A stretch of DNA of 10,144 bases, from the NCBI GenBank assembly GCA_027004335.1, contig JALTID010000110.1, forward strand, positions 482 through 10,625. Reading direction: 5' to 3'. Positions 1 through 7,701 of the stretch are shown piece after piece. Under the pieces are notes generated by a model, which saw only the letters and a program-made list of their open reading frames with translations, was not told the origin of the DNA and did no database searches. The position numbers and the translations under genes were made by a program. The stretch is from a bacterium. Its GTDB lineage: Bacteria > JALSQH01. Numbering within the stretch: the first letter of the stretch is position 1; every line of letters begins with the position of its first letter.

Positions 1-278
1 AACTTATGAAAAAGGCTCCCATTTACTTTAAGATGGCAGAGGTTGTTGTGAAAAATAGCAGAGCTGAGTTTTATATTTCCACTGGCGACCCTTTTTCCGA
101 TGGCCTCGCATCAGGTGTGAAATATTCCTTTGGTCTGCATAACTTCCATCCTTCCTTTGATATTCGCCCTAAATATCTTTTCCTCTATGGGACACGCCTT
201 TTTACATTTGTAAGAATTGGAGTATTATGGATAATGGAAACTATAAGGAAGGGGGTTAGAAATGTCTTTTTACATTGA
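1..278 (+). CDS. DUF2953-like protein, C-terminal part only (cut by left edge)
   Basis: The reading frame is open from base 3 to a TGA at 276-278, with no stop before the window edge, so the ATG at 6 is probably internal and the gene begins upstream. The roughly 91 visible residues contain a TGDP-x5-GLASG stretch, then a segment with HPSFDIRP, and end in a hydrophobic and basic tail. From memory this resembles the second half of DUF2953 proteins, which carry a 'TGD..ltG...G' motif followed by 'hP.F'. DUF2953 genes often sit directly upstream of gerW/ytfJ in Firmicutes, and that is the position here. The frame overlaps the next gene by 17 bases, which fits an operon. DUF2953 has no established biochemical role; it is a membrane-associated family of unknown function. 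The assignment rests on faint motif memory and gene order, so a non-coding or unrelated reading remains possible. Confidence 0.45.
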   Translation, partial: LMKKAPIYFKMAEVVVKNSRAEFYISTGDPFSDGLASGVKYSFGLHNFHPSFDIRPKYLFLYGTRLFTFVRIGVLWIMETIRKGVRNVFLH

Positions 279-648
279 AGCTATTGAAAAAATGTTTGGA
301 AATTTCAAAGCTCTCACCACCACCAAAACGGTGGTAGGTGAACCTGTTGTAGTTGGAGATAGGACGATCATTCCTCTTATTCAGGCTGTAATAGGTTTTG
401 GTGGTGGAGGTGGAGAGGGAGCCCTGAAGGATAAGCTTGTTAAAAAAAGGAAAGGTGACACACAGGGCAACTTTTCTGGGATCGGAGGTGGTATGAGGAT
501 CACCCCTGTTGCATTGCTTATAGTTGATAAAGATGGTGTTTCATTTATAAGGGTTAATAAAGGTGGAACAGGTTTTGATAAACTTGTTGAGACAATCCCT
601 GAAGTTATTGATAAGTTTATCAAGAGAACTCCCAGGAACGAAGAGTAG
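262..648 (+). CDS. GerW/YtfJ-family protein
   Basis: This 128-residue protein has the layout of the GerW (YtfJ, Pfam Spore_YtfJ) family. An N-terminal helix (MSFYIEAIEKMFGNF) is followed by a VVGEPVVVGDRTIIPL segment, a glycine run (GFGGGGGEG at about 47-55), a second glycine patch (GIGGGMRITPVALLIV at about 73-88) and a final segment ending near KFIKRTPRNEE. In Bacillus the family member GerW acts in spore germination, but homologues occur in many non-sporulating bacteria and their role there is unknown. The start at 262 is supported by a purine-rich Shine-Dalgarno tract (AAGGAAGGGGG, 246-256) about six bases upstream. The gene lies between a DUF2953-like tail and ispF. No signal peptide or membrane segment is visible, so it should be cytoplasmic. 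Family assignment is firm; function in this organism is not. Confidence 0.88.
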   Translation: MSFYIEAIEKMFGNFKALTTTKTVVGEPVVVGDRTIIPLIQAVIGFGGGGGEGALKDKLVKKRKGDTQGNFSGIGGGMRITPVALLIVDKDGVSFIRVNKGGTGFDKLVETIPEVIDKFIKRTPRNEE

Positions 649-656
649 ATGATAGG

Positions 657-1130
657 ATGGTAGGAATTGGATTTGACTTCCATCTGTTTGAGGAAGGAAA
701 GAAGATTGTACTGGGTGGAGTTTCTATTCCTTCGCCCTATGCTCTGAAGGGTCATTCAGATGCTGATGTGATAATTCATGCCATAGTTGATGCTATTCTG
801 GGGGCAGCGGGATTGGGTGACATTGGTGATTATTTTCCCCCCACCGATGAAAAGTGGAAAAACGCTGAAAGCAGATTTTTTTTAAAAAAAGTTCTTGAAA
901 TGATAACAGACAGGGGGTTAAAGATTATTAATGTTGATGTAACTTACATTGGTGAAATTCCAAGACTTGGAAATTATAAAAAAATTATTGCGGATAACCT
1001 TTCCAGAATTACCGGTGCCCCTGTGAATATGAAGGCTACCACAATGGAGGGAGCCGGGATAATAGGCAACAGAGAGGGAGCTGCTGCAATTGCGGTGGTT
1101 CAATTGGAGGCAGGGAAGAATGGTTGTTGA
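657..1130 (+). CDS. ispF: 2-C-methyl-D-erythritol 2,4-cyclodiphosphate synthase
   Basis: IspF converts 4-diphosphocytidyl-2-C-methyl-D-erythritol 2-phosphate to the cyclic diphosphate, releasing CMP, in the non-mevalonate (MEP) isoprenoid pathway. The 157-residue length is normal for the family. The metal-binding set is visible: D7 and H9 (FDFH) and H41, with the GHSDAD signature at 32-37. The nucleotide-binding KATTMEG segment is at 126-132 and the closing GNREG at 137-141. An ATG at 649 runs into a stop after four codons, so 657 is the start; its Shine-Dalgarno is weak, and coupling to the upstream gene eight bases earlier is likely. The usual partner ispD is not adjacent, so the CMP-transferase step must be encoded elsewhere. 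The gene contains a T8A7 homopolymer junction (876-890) but the frame is intact. Confidence 0.97.
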   Translation: MVGIGFDFHLFEEGKKIVLGGVSIPSPYALKGHSDADVIIHAIVDAILGAAGLGDIGDYFPPTDEKWKNAESRFFLKKVLEMITDRGLKIINVDVTYIGEIPRLGNYKKIIADNLSRITGAPVNMKATTMEGAGIIGNREGAAAIAVVQLEAGKNGC

Positions 1131-1317
1131 GAAGGATCTTACAGAGTATGTTTCCTGCTATGTATGTGCATGGCGCGAAACCTGTAAAATAAGATATGGG
1201 AAACCACCCTCTTATGCAAAAAGATGTCCTGAATTCACATGGGATGTTACTATAAAAAAAAGGATAATTGCTGAGCTGGAGAAAGAGGAGAAGGGGGGGA
1301 AGAAGCAAGATGCGTGA
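1120..1317 (+). CDS. Small four-cysteine protein, function unknown
   Basis: A 65-residue protein overlapping the end of ispF by 11 bases and the start of argS by 8. The ATG at 1120 has a good Shine-Dalgarno (GGAGG, 1106-1110) nine bases upstream; a longer reading from TTG at 1090 has no such support. The protein holds exactly four cysteines, C13-x2-C16-x5-C22-x13-C36, in a CYVCAWRETC...RCPEF context, followed by a DVTIKK segment and a charged tail (about 52-65). Four spaced cysteines suggest a small zinc or iron-sulfur site, but this is inference. I have a vague memory of similar short CAWR...CPDF proteins in deltaproteobacterial-type genomes, without any known role. Its tail codons also form the G-rich Shine-Dalgarno region of argS, so the two genes are probably translationally coupled. 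Confidence 0.75.
   Translation: MVVEKDLTEYVSCYVCAWRETCKIRYGKPPSYAKRCPEFTWDVTIKKRIIAELEKEEKGGKKQDA
1286..1299 (+). promoter_or_regulatory. argS ribosome binding site inside the upstream gene
   Basis: A purine tract, GAGGAGAAGGGGGGG, ends ten bases before the ATG at 1310. It is the only strong Shine-Dalgarno near the argS start and argues for 1310 over a longer in-frame reading from 1268. It lies wholly inside the coding sequence of the four-cysteine protein, where it encodes the Glu/Lys/Gly-rich tail. Confidence 0.6.
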
Positions 1318-2938
1318 GCAGATCAGGAAGCGTCTGAGCCATAGGCTTCGTGGGGTTTTTCCAGAGATCTCCACTGATTTCCAGATCAAGATCGACGAGC
1401 CGCCTGATAGTTCTATGGGGGATTTTTCCACGAATATTGCGATAGTTCTTGCAGGAAAATTAAAACAACCTCCCCGCCAGATCGCGGAGAAAATTGTGGA
1501 AAAATGGGGAGATACATGGTTTGAAAAAGTGGAAGCAGCTGGGCCAGGTTTTATAAATTTTTTTATTTCCCTTGATGGGTGGAGAGAGTGGGTAGCAGGA
1601 ATTATTGAAGGAAAGGAAGATTTTTTTGCTCCTCCTGCTAAAAAAAGGAAGATCCACCTTGAATTTGTTAGTGCAAATCCTACAGGTCCTCTTCATGTAG
1701 GACATGGTCGAGGGGCTGCACTGGGAGATACTCTTGGCAGGTTGCTGAAAAAAATAGGGTATGATGTTTTTACTGAATATTATATAAATGACGGAGGCAG
1801 ACAGATAGATAACCTTGGTGAATCTGTTTATCTTCGTTATAAGGAATTATTTGGGGAAAAAGTAGAGTTGAGGAATGACCACTATAAGGGAGATTATGTT
1901 ATTGAAATTGCAAAGGAAATTAAAGAAAAATATGGTGATAAATTTCTTGAGAAACCTGACCCATCTTTTTTCAGCAGGTACGCAGCTGAGAGGATTCTTT
2001 CCTGGATAAGGAAAGATTTAGAATTATTCAGAGTGAGGTTTGATTCCTGGTTTTCTGAAAGAAGGGTGTATGATGAAGGAATTGTCAGTGATACCCTTAA
2101 CATACTTAGAGAGAAAGGGCTTACATATGAAAAAGATGGGGCTCTGTGGTTTAAGTCTTCCAATTTTGGAGATGAAAAGGATAGAGTTTTAATTAGATCA
2201 AATGGAGATCCAACCTATTTTCTTGCCGATATTGCCTATCACAGATTAAAATTTGAAGGGGGCTATGACCTCATCATTGATATCTGGGGCGCTGATCATC
2301 ATGGATACGAACCCCGGATAAGGGCAGCTATGAAGGCTCTTGGTTTTGATGATAGGAGAATCAGGATCCTGTTTATCCAGCTAGTCTCCCTTAAGAAAGG
2401 GGGAGAGACTATTTCTATGAGCACGCGGACGGGAGAATTTGTAACCCTGAAAGAAGTACTGGAAGAGGTGGGGGTAGATGCTTCAAGGTTTTTCTTTCTC
2501 CTCAGGAGAAACGACTCACATCTTGATTTTGACCTTGATCTTGCCAGGAAGCAGTCCAGCGAAAATCCTGTTTACTATGTGCAGTATGCACATGCAAGAA
2601 TATCCAGTATTTTTCAGCAGGCAGTTAAAAAGAGATACAGTGTGAAAAATTTAAAATTTGATATGGGTGTTATTTCCAGAAAGGAGATCCCTCTTCTTAA
2701 AAAAATCAGTGAGTTCAATGAGATACTGGAAAGCGGTGTTAGGGATCTTACCCCCCATAGGATACCATTTTATCTTGTAGAACTTGCCCGACAGTTTCAC
2801 CAGTATTATAATGAAGTTAGAGTTCTTGTGGAGGATGAGAAAGAGAGAAGCAGTAGATTGTTGCTTGCAAAGGTGGTTCAGGACCTGATAAGAGAGGGAC
2901 TTGATATTATAGGAGTGAGTGCACCGGAAAAGATGTGA
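1310..2938 (+). CDS. argS: Arginine-tRNA ligase (class I)
   Basis: ArgRS charges tRNA-Arg with arginine using ATP, in the cytoplasm. The 542-residue protein is slightly short for bacterial ArgRS but complete. An N-terminal Add-1 tRNA-contact domain spans about 1-85, then the catalytic Rossmann fold begins with FVSANPTGPLHVGH (119-132), in which HVGH (129-132) is the class I HIGH signature. The second signature appears as SMSTRTG at 369-375; the lysine of canonical KMSKS is absent, as is common in ArgRS. The C-terminal DALR anticodon-binding helices follow from about 420 and the protein ends in the family's typical GVSAPEKM. A reading starting at 1268 would add 14 residues of a shifted Arg-rich sequence without a ribosome site, so 1310 is chosen. 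It overlaps the four-cysteine gene by 8 bases and is followed immediately by the SPOR gene. Confidence 0.97.
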   Translation: MREQIRKRLSHRLRGVFPEISTDFQIKIDEPPDSSMGDFSTNIAIVLAGKLKQPPRQIAEKIVEKWGDTWFEKVEAAGPGFINFFISLDGWREWVAGIIEGKEDFFAPPAKKRKIHLEFVSANPTGPLHVGHGRGAALGDTLGRLLKKIGYDVFTEYYINDGGRQIDNLGESVYLRYKELFGEKVELRNDHYKGDYVIEIAKEIKEKYGDKFLEKPDPSFFSRYAAERILSWIRKDLELFRVRFDSWFSERRVYDEGIVSDTLNILREKGLTYEKDGALWFKSSNFGDEKDRVLIRSNGDPTYFLADIAYHRLKFEGGYDLIIDIWGADHHGYEPRIRAAMKALGFDDRRIRILFIQLVSLKKGGETISMSTRTGEFVTLKEVLEEVGVDASRFFFLLRRNDSHLDFDLDLARKQSSENPVYYVQYAHARISSIFQQAVKKRYSVKNLKFDMGVISRKEIPLLKKISEFNEILESGVRDLTPHRIPFYLVELARQFHQYYNEVRVLVEDEKERSSRLLLAKVVQDLIREGLDIIGVSAPEKM

Positions 2939-2940
2939 GA

Positions 2941-3621
2941 ATGAAGGAAAAAATTATATTTACTCTTGAGAAGAGAGAAATTGTATTGATTATCACAATT
3001 TTTTTCGTCTTTTCTGTAGCCTTATTTTTACTTGGTTTTTTTACTGGCTCCAGAAATTGCTCCATTGTTGCGACTAAGCCACGGGTGAAGGAGGAAAAAG
3101 TTGTGGTTACTCCTTCTGCGGAGAAAAAAAGTGTTGAGTATGTTTTTTCTGAAACGACAAATACAGAGAAAATTGTTCCTTCCAAAAGAGGTTTCTTGGA
3201 AAGTGCAACTACTTCTGTTGAGGTAATTCCTCCTTCCGGGATGGAGACACTTAAAGTTGTAAAGAGGAAGGGAGAAATTCCCGTTAGAAAGAGGATAAAA
3301 GTTCAGAAAAGAAAAATCAAAAAAGTTTCCTCTCATCCCTCTGAGCTTGTGAAAAAGCTTCCCTCACCCCCGCTTAAGATAGAAAAACCATACACCATTC
3401 AGGTGGCTGCATATAAAAACAAGAAGGATGCTCTACTCCTGATTTATAAGTTGAGAAAGAGAGGATTTAGAGCTTATTTTCAAAGAGTAAACATTTTAGG
3501 TAGAGGAATATGGTATCGGGTAAGGATAGGTCATTTCCCCACGAAGGAAAAGGCTTCTCAGATTGCAAACAGAGTTAGAAGAGAAACATCTCTACCTACT
3601 TTTATTACTATATCCAGGTAG
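2941..3621 (+). CDS. Inner-membrane SPOR-domain protein
   Basis: This 226-residue protein has a short cytoplasmic N-terminus, one transmembrane segment (about 14-36, very Ile/Phe/Leu rich), a long Lys/Arg/Val/Pro-rich linker (about 45-148) and a C-terminal SPOR domain (about 150-225; YTIQVAAYKN, then GIWYRVRIGHFPTKEKA). SPOR domains bind denuded glycan strands of septal peptidoglycan, and this topology puts the domain in the periplasm, as in FtsN and DedD. A role at the division site or in envelope maintenance is inferred from that. ATG 2941 is favoured because GGAAAAG (2926-2932) lies eight bases upstream; a GTG at 2935 overlapping the argS stop is an alternative adding two residues. The linker is strikingly basic, especially at 106-129. 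SPOR genes directly behind argS are familiar to me from deltaproteobacteria, though I cannot check that here. Confidence 0.88.
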   Translation: MKEKIIFTLEKREIVLIITIFFVFSVALFLLGFFTGSRNCSIVATKPRVKEEKVVVTPSAEKKSVEYVFSETTNTEKIVPSKRGFLESATTSVEVIPPSGMETLKVVKRKGEIPVRKRIKVQKRKIKKVSSHPSELVKKLPSPPLKIEKPYTIQVAAYKNKKDALLLIYKLRKRGFRAYFQRVNILGRGIWYRVRIGHFPTKEKASQIANRVRRETSLPTFITISR

Positions 3622-3627
3622 CATGCC

Positions 3628-4734
3628 ATGGGGCTCACAGGTAATCTAAAAACAATGAAAATGCCTGAACTTCTCCAATGGGCCGCTTCTTCTGCTAAGA
3701 GCGGAGAGCTTAAAATTATTTCAGGTCCAGTAATAAAAAAAATTTTTTTTCGTAATGGTTATATTATTGGTGCGTTTTCAAATCTCCCCTCAGATTATTT
3801 GGGGCAGATGCTTTTGAGTTACAGGAAATTAAATAAAGAACAGCTTAAAGAGGCGCTTACTGAACAGAAGAATAGTGATAAGAAGTTAGGGGAGATAATT
3901 CTTCAAAAAGGATGGTTGACTGAGGAAGAATTAAAGGATCTAATTTATATTCAGGTTCTTGAAATTATTTATAGTCTCTTTCTCCTACCAGATGGAGAGT
4001 TTGTTTTTACTGATAATCCTTCTCAAGCTATGGAGCTTTTTAATTTGAAGCTCCCTGTGGAGGGAATTATTCTTGAAGGAATTTTCAGGAAGGATGAGTG
4101 GAAGAGAATCACAAAGGTTTTCACTTCTGATGATATTATTTTTGAGGTGGCGGTCCCTGATGCTTTGCTGAACAGTTCATCATATACTGACAGGAAAATT
4201 TATAAATTGATAACCAAGAACAAGACCCTGGGGGAAATTGCCTATAATATGAGGCATCCCCAATTTCAAATTTATAGAAGATTATTTGAGTTATATGAGG
4301 CCGGGATTATTAAAATTAAGATGAAAAAAAGGAGGCCCAAGGAGGAACATATCATCTACCCAGAGGATCTATACCAATCTGCAAAGGAGTATGAAAAAAG
4401 AGGTAAGTATGAGAAGGCAATGGTTCTCTATTGGAAGATATATAGAATGAAAGGATTAAAATTAGATGATACTGTCTGGGCACGGAAGGCAATGGATAGG
4501 GCGTTGAAGATACTTAAAGATCGTTTTGTTCCTATCCACAAAGTGCCTGTTTTAACCCTTCCTCTATCACATCTTCTAAAGCTTCATTTTACCCCTGAGG
4601 AGGGATACATGATTTCAAGAATTGATGGGGTATGGGATGTTGATTCAATAGTAAAGGTAAGTCCATTGCCAGAAGTAGAGGCTCTTTACTTTTTTAAGAA
4701 GTTGAAAGACAGGGGAATAATCCAACTGAAATGA
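3628..4734 (+). CDS. DUF4388 (PATAN-like) protein with winged-helix-like and TPR-like segments
   Basis: A 368-residue soluble protein. The N-terminus (1-about 130) matches the DUF4388/PATAN type: [19 protein letters not shown], then [20 protein letters not shown] and a segment like the GspE/PilB N-terminal domain ([20 protein letters not shown], 87-106), closing with GEFVFTD. DUF4388 proteins are found in two-component, gliding and type IV pilus contexts in deltaproteobacteria and cyanobacteria. Residues about 187-232 look like a winged helix, about 246-297 like a TPR helix pair ([26 protein letters not shown]), and about 322-368 like a second winged helix. No receiver, kinase or membrane segment is present. 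The start at 3628 has only a weak ribosome site (CAGG, 3615-3618). An A8T8 tract at 3735-3750 is coded through in frame. Function is unknown; a regulatory or scaffold protein is a guess. Position between SPOR and leuS suggests co-transcription. Confidence 0.82.
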   Translation: MGLTGNLKTMKMPELLQWAASSAKSGELKIISGPVIKKIFFRNGYIIGAFSNLPSDYLGQMLLSYRKLNKEQLKEALTEQKNSDKKLGEIILQKGWLTEEELKDLIYIQVLEIIYSLFLLPDGEFVFTDNPSQAMELFNLKLPVEGIILEGIFRKDEWKRITKVFTSDDIIFEVAVPDALLNSSSYTDRKIYKLITKNKTLGEIAYNMRHPQFQIYRRLFELYEAGIIKIKMKKRRPKEEHIIYPEDLYQSAKEYEKRGKYEKAMVLYWKIYRMKGLKLDDTVWARKAMDRALKILKDRFVPIHKVPVLTLPLSHLLKLHFTPEEGYMISRIDGVWDVDSIVKVSPLPEVEALYFFKKLKDRGIIQLK

Positions 4735-4739
4735 GGAGG
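4733..4739 (+). promoter_or_regulatory. Strong leuS ribosome binding site
   Basis: GAGGAGG, overlapping the stop codon of the DUF4388 gene, lies five bases before the leuS ATG at 4745. It is the best Shine-Dalgarno match in the array and fixes the start; it also leaves no room for a leucine T-box or attenuator leader in front of leuS. Confidence 0.8.
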
Positions 4740-4744
4740 CTGAG

Positions 4745-7231
4745 ATGAAAAAGTACGACCCTGCGGAAATTGAGCAGAAGTGGCAGAAGAAATGGGGAGA
4801 AAAAAAATTATTCAGGGCCAGGAAGGACCCTTCAAGGAAAAAATATTATGTGCTTGAAATGTTCCCCTACCCAAGCGGGAAACTCCACATGGGTCATGTG
4901 AGGAATTACTCAATAGGGGATGTAATTGCAAGGTACAAATGGATGCAGGGATTTAATGTACTTCATCCTATGGGCTGGGATGCCTTTGGCTTACCAGCAG
5001 AAAATGCTGCAATAAAGCATAACACTCATCCCGCTGAATGGACATTTAAAAACATTGATTATATGAGAAAGCAACTTAAGAGACTGGGATTTTCCTATGA
5101 TTGGGATAGAGAGGTTACCACCTGTGCACCTGAGTATTACAGATGGGAGCAGAAGATCTTTACTGAGATGCTGAAAAGGGGACTGGCATACAAAAAAACC
5201 TCTCTTGTTAACTGGTGTCCCAATTGCAAGACAGTTCTTGCCAATGAGCAGGTAATTGATGGTAAATGCTGGAGATGCAATACCCCAGTGGAACTTAAAG
5301 AGCTTGATCAGTGGTTTTTTAAAATTACTGACTATGCTGAGGAGCTGCTGGATGATACATATGAACTTGAGGATGGCTGGCCAGAAGAAGTACTTATTAT
5401 GCAGAGAAACTGGATCGGTAAATCCATTGGTGCTGAGGTGGATTTCCCTCTGGAGGATGGTTCCGGAAGCATAAAAATATTTACCACCAGACCTGATACA
5501 CTTTTTGGAGTTACTTTTATGTCTCTTGCGCCTGAGCATCCTCTTGCTCTTGAGTTGACAAAAGGAACAGAATATGAAGAGCCTGTGAGGGAATTTATCA
5601 ATAAGGTTAGAAGGGAAAATATTAGAAGGAAATCTCAGGGTGAGTATGAAAAAGAAGGAGTTTTTACAGGAAAATATGCTATCAACCCCCTCAATGGTAG
5701 AAAGGTACCCATCTATGTTGCAAATTTTGTCCTGATGGAATATGGAACTGGTGCAATTATGGCGGTTCCTGCACATGATCAGAGAGATTTTGAATTTGCA
5801 AAAAAGTACAATATTCCCATCATAGTGGTTATTCAGCCAGAAGATAAGGAATTAAAACCTGAAGAGATGACTGAAGCCTATGTGGAACCCGGCTATCTTG
5901 TTAACTCCGGTCAATTTGATGGGACTTACAGTGAAGATGTCAAAGGGAAAATAGTGGAGTATCTTGAAGAGAAGGGAATAGGCAAAAAGAGCATTAGTTA
6001 TAGATTAAGGGATTGGGGGATAAGTAGGCAGAGATACTGGGGGACACCTATTCCCGTGATTTATTGTGGTAAGGATGGGGTGGTACCTGTACCGGAAGAA
6101 CAGCTTCCCGTGGAGCTTCCCACAGATGTTGATTTTACTCAGGAAGGTGGTTCTCCCCTTGCTAAAAAGGAGGAATTTGTGAATATGACCTGCCCTGTAT
6201 GTGGGGGACCAGCTAAAAGGGAGACTGACACCATGGATACTTTTGTTGAATCTTCCTGGTATTTTCTCAGATATACAAGTCCAGATTATGATAAAGGACC
6301 CTTTGATAAAGGTGAAGCTGATTACTGGATGCCTGTGGATCAATATATTGGTGGTATAGAGCATGCAGTTATGCATCTTTTGTATGCAAGATTTTATACA
6401 AAGGTGCTGAGGGATCTTGGTTATGTGGATGTAGATGAGCCCTTTTCCAGACTTCTCACTCAGGGAATGGTGCTGAAAGATGGTGCCAAGATGGATAAGT
6501 CCCGTGGCAACATTGTGGAGCCCAATGAGATCATAGAAAAGTATGGTGCGGATACAGCAAGGTTGTTCATCATGTTTGCATCGCCCCCGGAAAAATCTCT
6601 GGAGTGGAGTGATACAGGAGTAGAGGGAGCTTTCAGATTTTTAAATAGAGTCTGGAGACTTGTTGAAGAAAATCTTGATCTTGCCTCGGCTGAATTCTCA
6701 AAGCCCGATTTATCCACTTTTTCCATAGAAGAGAAAGAGAGTTACAGGATGCTGAATAAAGCCATAAAAAAAGTGACTGAAGATATTGAGGCTCACCATT
6801 TCAATACAGCAATTGCTGCAATAATGGAATTCATAAATTACATTACTCAGAGATTGCAGAACAGAGAGTCTCTTTCTGATGGAGAAAAAATGATCATAGG
6901 AGAATCTCTGAGGAGTGTTGTGCTTATGCTCAGCCCCTTTGTTCCACATATTACCGAGGAACTCTGGAGTGACATCAGAGGAGGAGAATTTTTTACCATT
7001 AAAGAAAAATGGCCTGAGTATGATCCTGATGGCCTTGCAGTGGATGAGGAACTTATTGTAATTCAGGTGAATGGAAAGCTCAGGGGAAAAATAACAGTTC
7101 CTGTGGATATTGAGGAAGAAGAGATCAGAAAGCTGGCGATGGAAAATGAAAATGTTAAAAAATACATTGAGAGAAAAGAGATAAGAAAATTCATATATCT
7201 GCCTCACAAACTTGTGAATATTGTTGTATGA
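4745..7231 (+). CDS. leuS: Leucine-tRNA ligase (class I)
   Basis: LeuRS charges tRNA-Leu and clears mischarged tRNA through its CP1 editing domain. The 828 residues are full length for a bacterial enzyme. HMGH (48-51) in [12 protein letters not shown] is the HIGH signature, and KMDKS at 582-586 replaces KMSKS. A zinc-knuckle-like set C158-P-N-C161 / C175-W-R-C178 follows the first catalytic half. The editing site is recognisable from the threonine-rich TTRPDTLFG (T247, T248, T252) and [15 protein letters not shown], with the conserved aspartate at 345; both numbers match E. coli Leu[15 protein letters not shown] precedes the second signature, and the C-terminal domain (VNGKLRGKI, ending KLVNIVV) is intact. 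A second metal-like site is partial: C441-x2-D444 and C483-x2-C486. The stop overlaps the lptE start by 4 bases. Confidence 0.98.
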   Translation: MKKYDPAEIEQKWQKKWGEKKLFRARKDPSRKKYYVLEMFPYPSGKLHMGHVRNYSIGDVIARYKWMQGFNVLHPMGWDAFGLPAENAAIKHNTHPAEWTFKNIDYMRKQLKRLGFSYDWDREVTTCAPEYYRWEQKIFTEMLKRGLAYKKTSLVNWCPNCKTVLANEQVIDGKCWRCNTPVELKELDQWFFKITDYAEELLDDTYELEDGWPEEVLIMQRNWIGKSIGAEVDFPLEDGSGSIKIFTTRPDTLFGVTFMSLAPEHPLALELTKGTEYEEPVREFINKVRRENIRRKSQGEYEKEGVFTGKYAINPLNGRKVPIYVANFVLMEYGTGAIMAVPAHDQRDFEFAKKYNIPIIVVIQPEDKELKPEEMTEAYVEPGYLVNSGQFDGTYSEDVKGKIVEYLEEKGIGKKSISYRLRDWGISRQRYWGTPIPVIYCGKDGVVPVPEEQLPVELPTDVDFTQEGGSPLAKKEEFVNMTCPVCGGPAKRETDTMDTFVESSWYFLRYTSPDYDKGPFDKGEADYWMPVDQYIGGIEHAVMHLLYARFYTKVLRDLGYVDVDEPFSRLLTQGMVLKDGAKMDKSRGNIVEPNEIIEKYGADTARLFIMFASPPEKSLEWSDTGVEGAFRFLNRVWRLVEENLDLASAEFSKPDLSTFSIEEKESYRMLNKAIKKVTEDIEAHHFNTAIAAIMEFINYITQRLQNRESLSDGEKMIIGESLRSVVLMLSPFVPHITEELWSDIRGGEFFTIKEKWPEYDPDGLAVDEELIVIQVNGKLRGKITVPVDIEEEEIRKLAMENENVKKYIERKEIRKFIYLPHKLVNIVV

Positions 7232-7701
7232 AAAAATTTCTTTTATTTGCATTATTTTTTATGGTAGCGGGGTGTGGATACCATATTGTTCGTCCTCTTT
7301 CTGTTGCTGTTGAACTACGCAGGGTGAAGAGCAATTTCTCCGAATTACCCGGAATAGAATCTGAGCTCACAAGAGAATTAATAAAATCTTTTTCAAGCAG
7401 GGGAATTGTTCTTAAGAGACATGCCTGCCTTGGCGTCTATGTTACGCTTCTGGGTATTTCATCCTCTGAGTATTTTTATGACTCTTCCGGGAGAATTTCC
7501 CGGGTGAGAGCTAATGCTAAGTACAGAGTTAAAATTGAGGACTGTCACGGCAAAAATATAGAGAGGATTTTTTCAATACCTCTATCATACTGGTATTATG
7601 CTGAACCGTATCCCACAGAGTCATCAAAGGCAGGAAGTATTCTTGAAGCAGTTGACCTTCTTGTAGAAAAGATCATTGAGGTTATTGGTGAAGCCTCTTA
7701 G
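7228..7701 (+). CDS. lptE: LptE-like LPS-assembly lipoprotein
   Basis: A 157-residue predicted lipoprotein. It has a basic start (MKK), a hydrophobic stretch (4-13) and a lipobox M-V-A-G-C with the lipidated cysteine at C16, followed at once by GYH as in LptE (RlpB) proteins. LptE plugs the LptD barrel and helps deliver lipopolysaccharide to the outer surface. The rest is divergent in sequence, but features expected of the family are present: a segment around 40-60 that could form a helix ([17 protein letters not shown]), alternating beta-like stretches and a C-terminal helix (about 138-154). The gene order leuS-lptE-holA is the classical proteobacterial one, which supports the name strongly. 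Translation starts at an ATG overlapping the leuS stop (ATGA), with no clear Shine-Dalgarno, so coupling is likely. The name rests on lipobox plus context more than on residue-level conservation. Confidence 0.82.
   Translation: MKKFLLFALFFMVAGCGYHIVRPLSVAVELRRVKSNFSELPGIESELTRELIKSFSSRGIVLKRHACLGVYVTLLGISSSEYFYDSSGRISRVRANAKYRVKIEDCHGKNIERIFSIPLSYWYYAEPYPTESSKAGSILEAVDLLVEKIIEVIGEAS

Noticed and set aside
381-755. Minus-strand open frame of 124 codons, Pro/Ser-rich
   Set aside because: Antisense to the glycine-rich part of the GerW gene and to the ispF start; the proline runs mirror glycine codons. No ribosome site or family resemblance.
1268-1309. Longer argS reading from an upstream in-frame start
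   Set aside because: It would overlap most of the four-cysteine gene tail, add a shifted Arg-rich stretch, and lacks a ribosome site; the family N-terminus fits 1310.
1036-1431. Minus-strand open frame of 131 codons spanning ispF, the small gene and argS
   Set aside because: Wholly antisense to three supported genes and of biased, low-meaning composition.
2907-3336. Minus-strand frames opposite the SPOR gene
   Set aside because: Antisense shadows of a gene with clear SPOR features; no credible start or homology.
4690-4745. T-box or leader attenuator in front of leuS
   Set aside because: The DUF4388 gene ends ten bases before leuS, leaving no space for a structured leader.
5256-5474. Plus-strand frame of 72 codons inside leuS
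   Set aside because: Out-of-frame shadow of leuS around the zinc-knuckle region.
4991-5776. Minus-strand open frame of 261 codons inside leuS
   Set aside because: Long only because leuS codon use disfavours stops on that strand; leuS is unquestionable here.
6710-7252. Minus-strand open frame of 180 codons over the leuS end
   Set aside because: Antisense to the conserved C-terminal domain of LeuRS, Phe/Ile/Asn-rich, with no ribosome site support.
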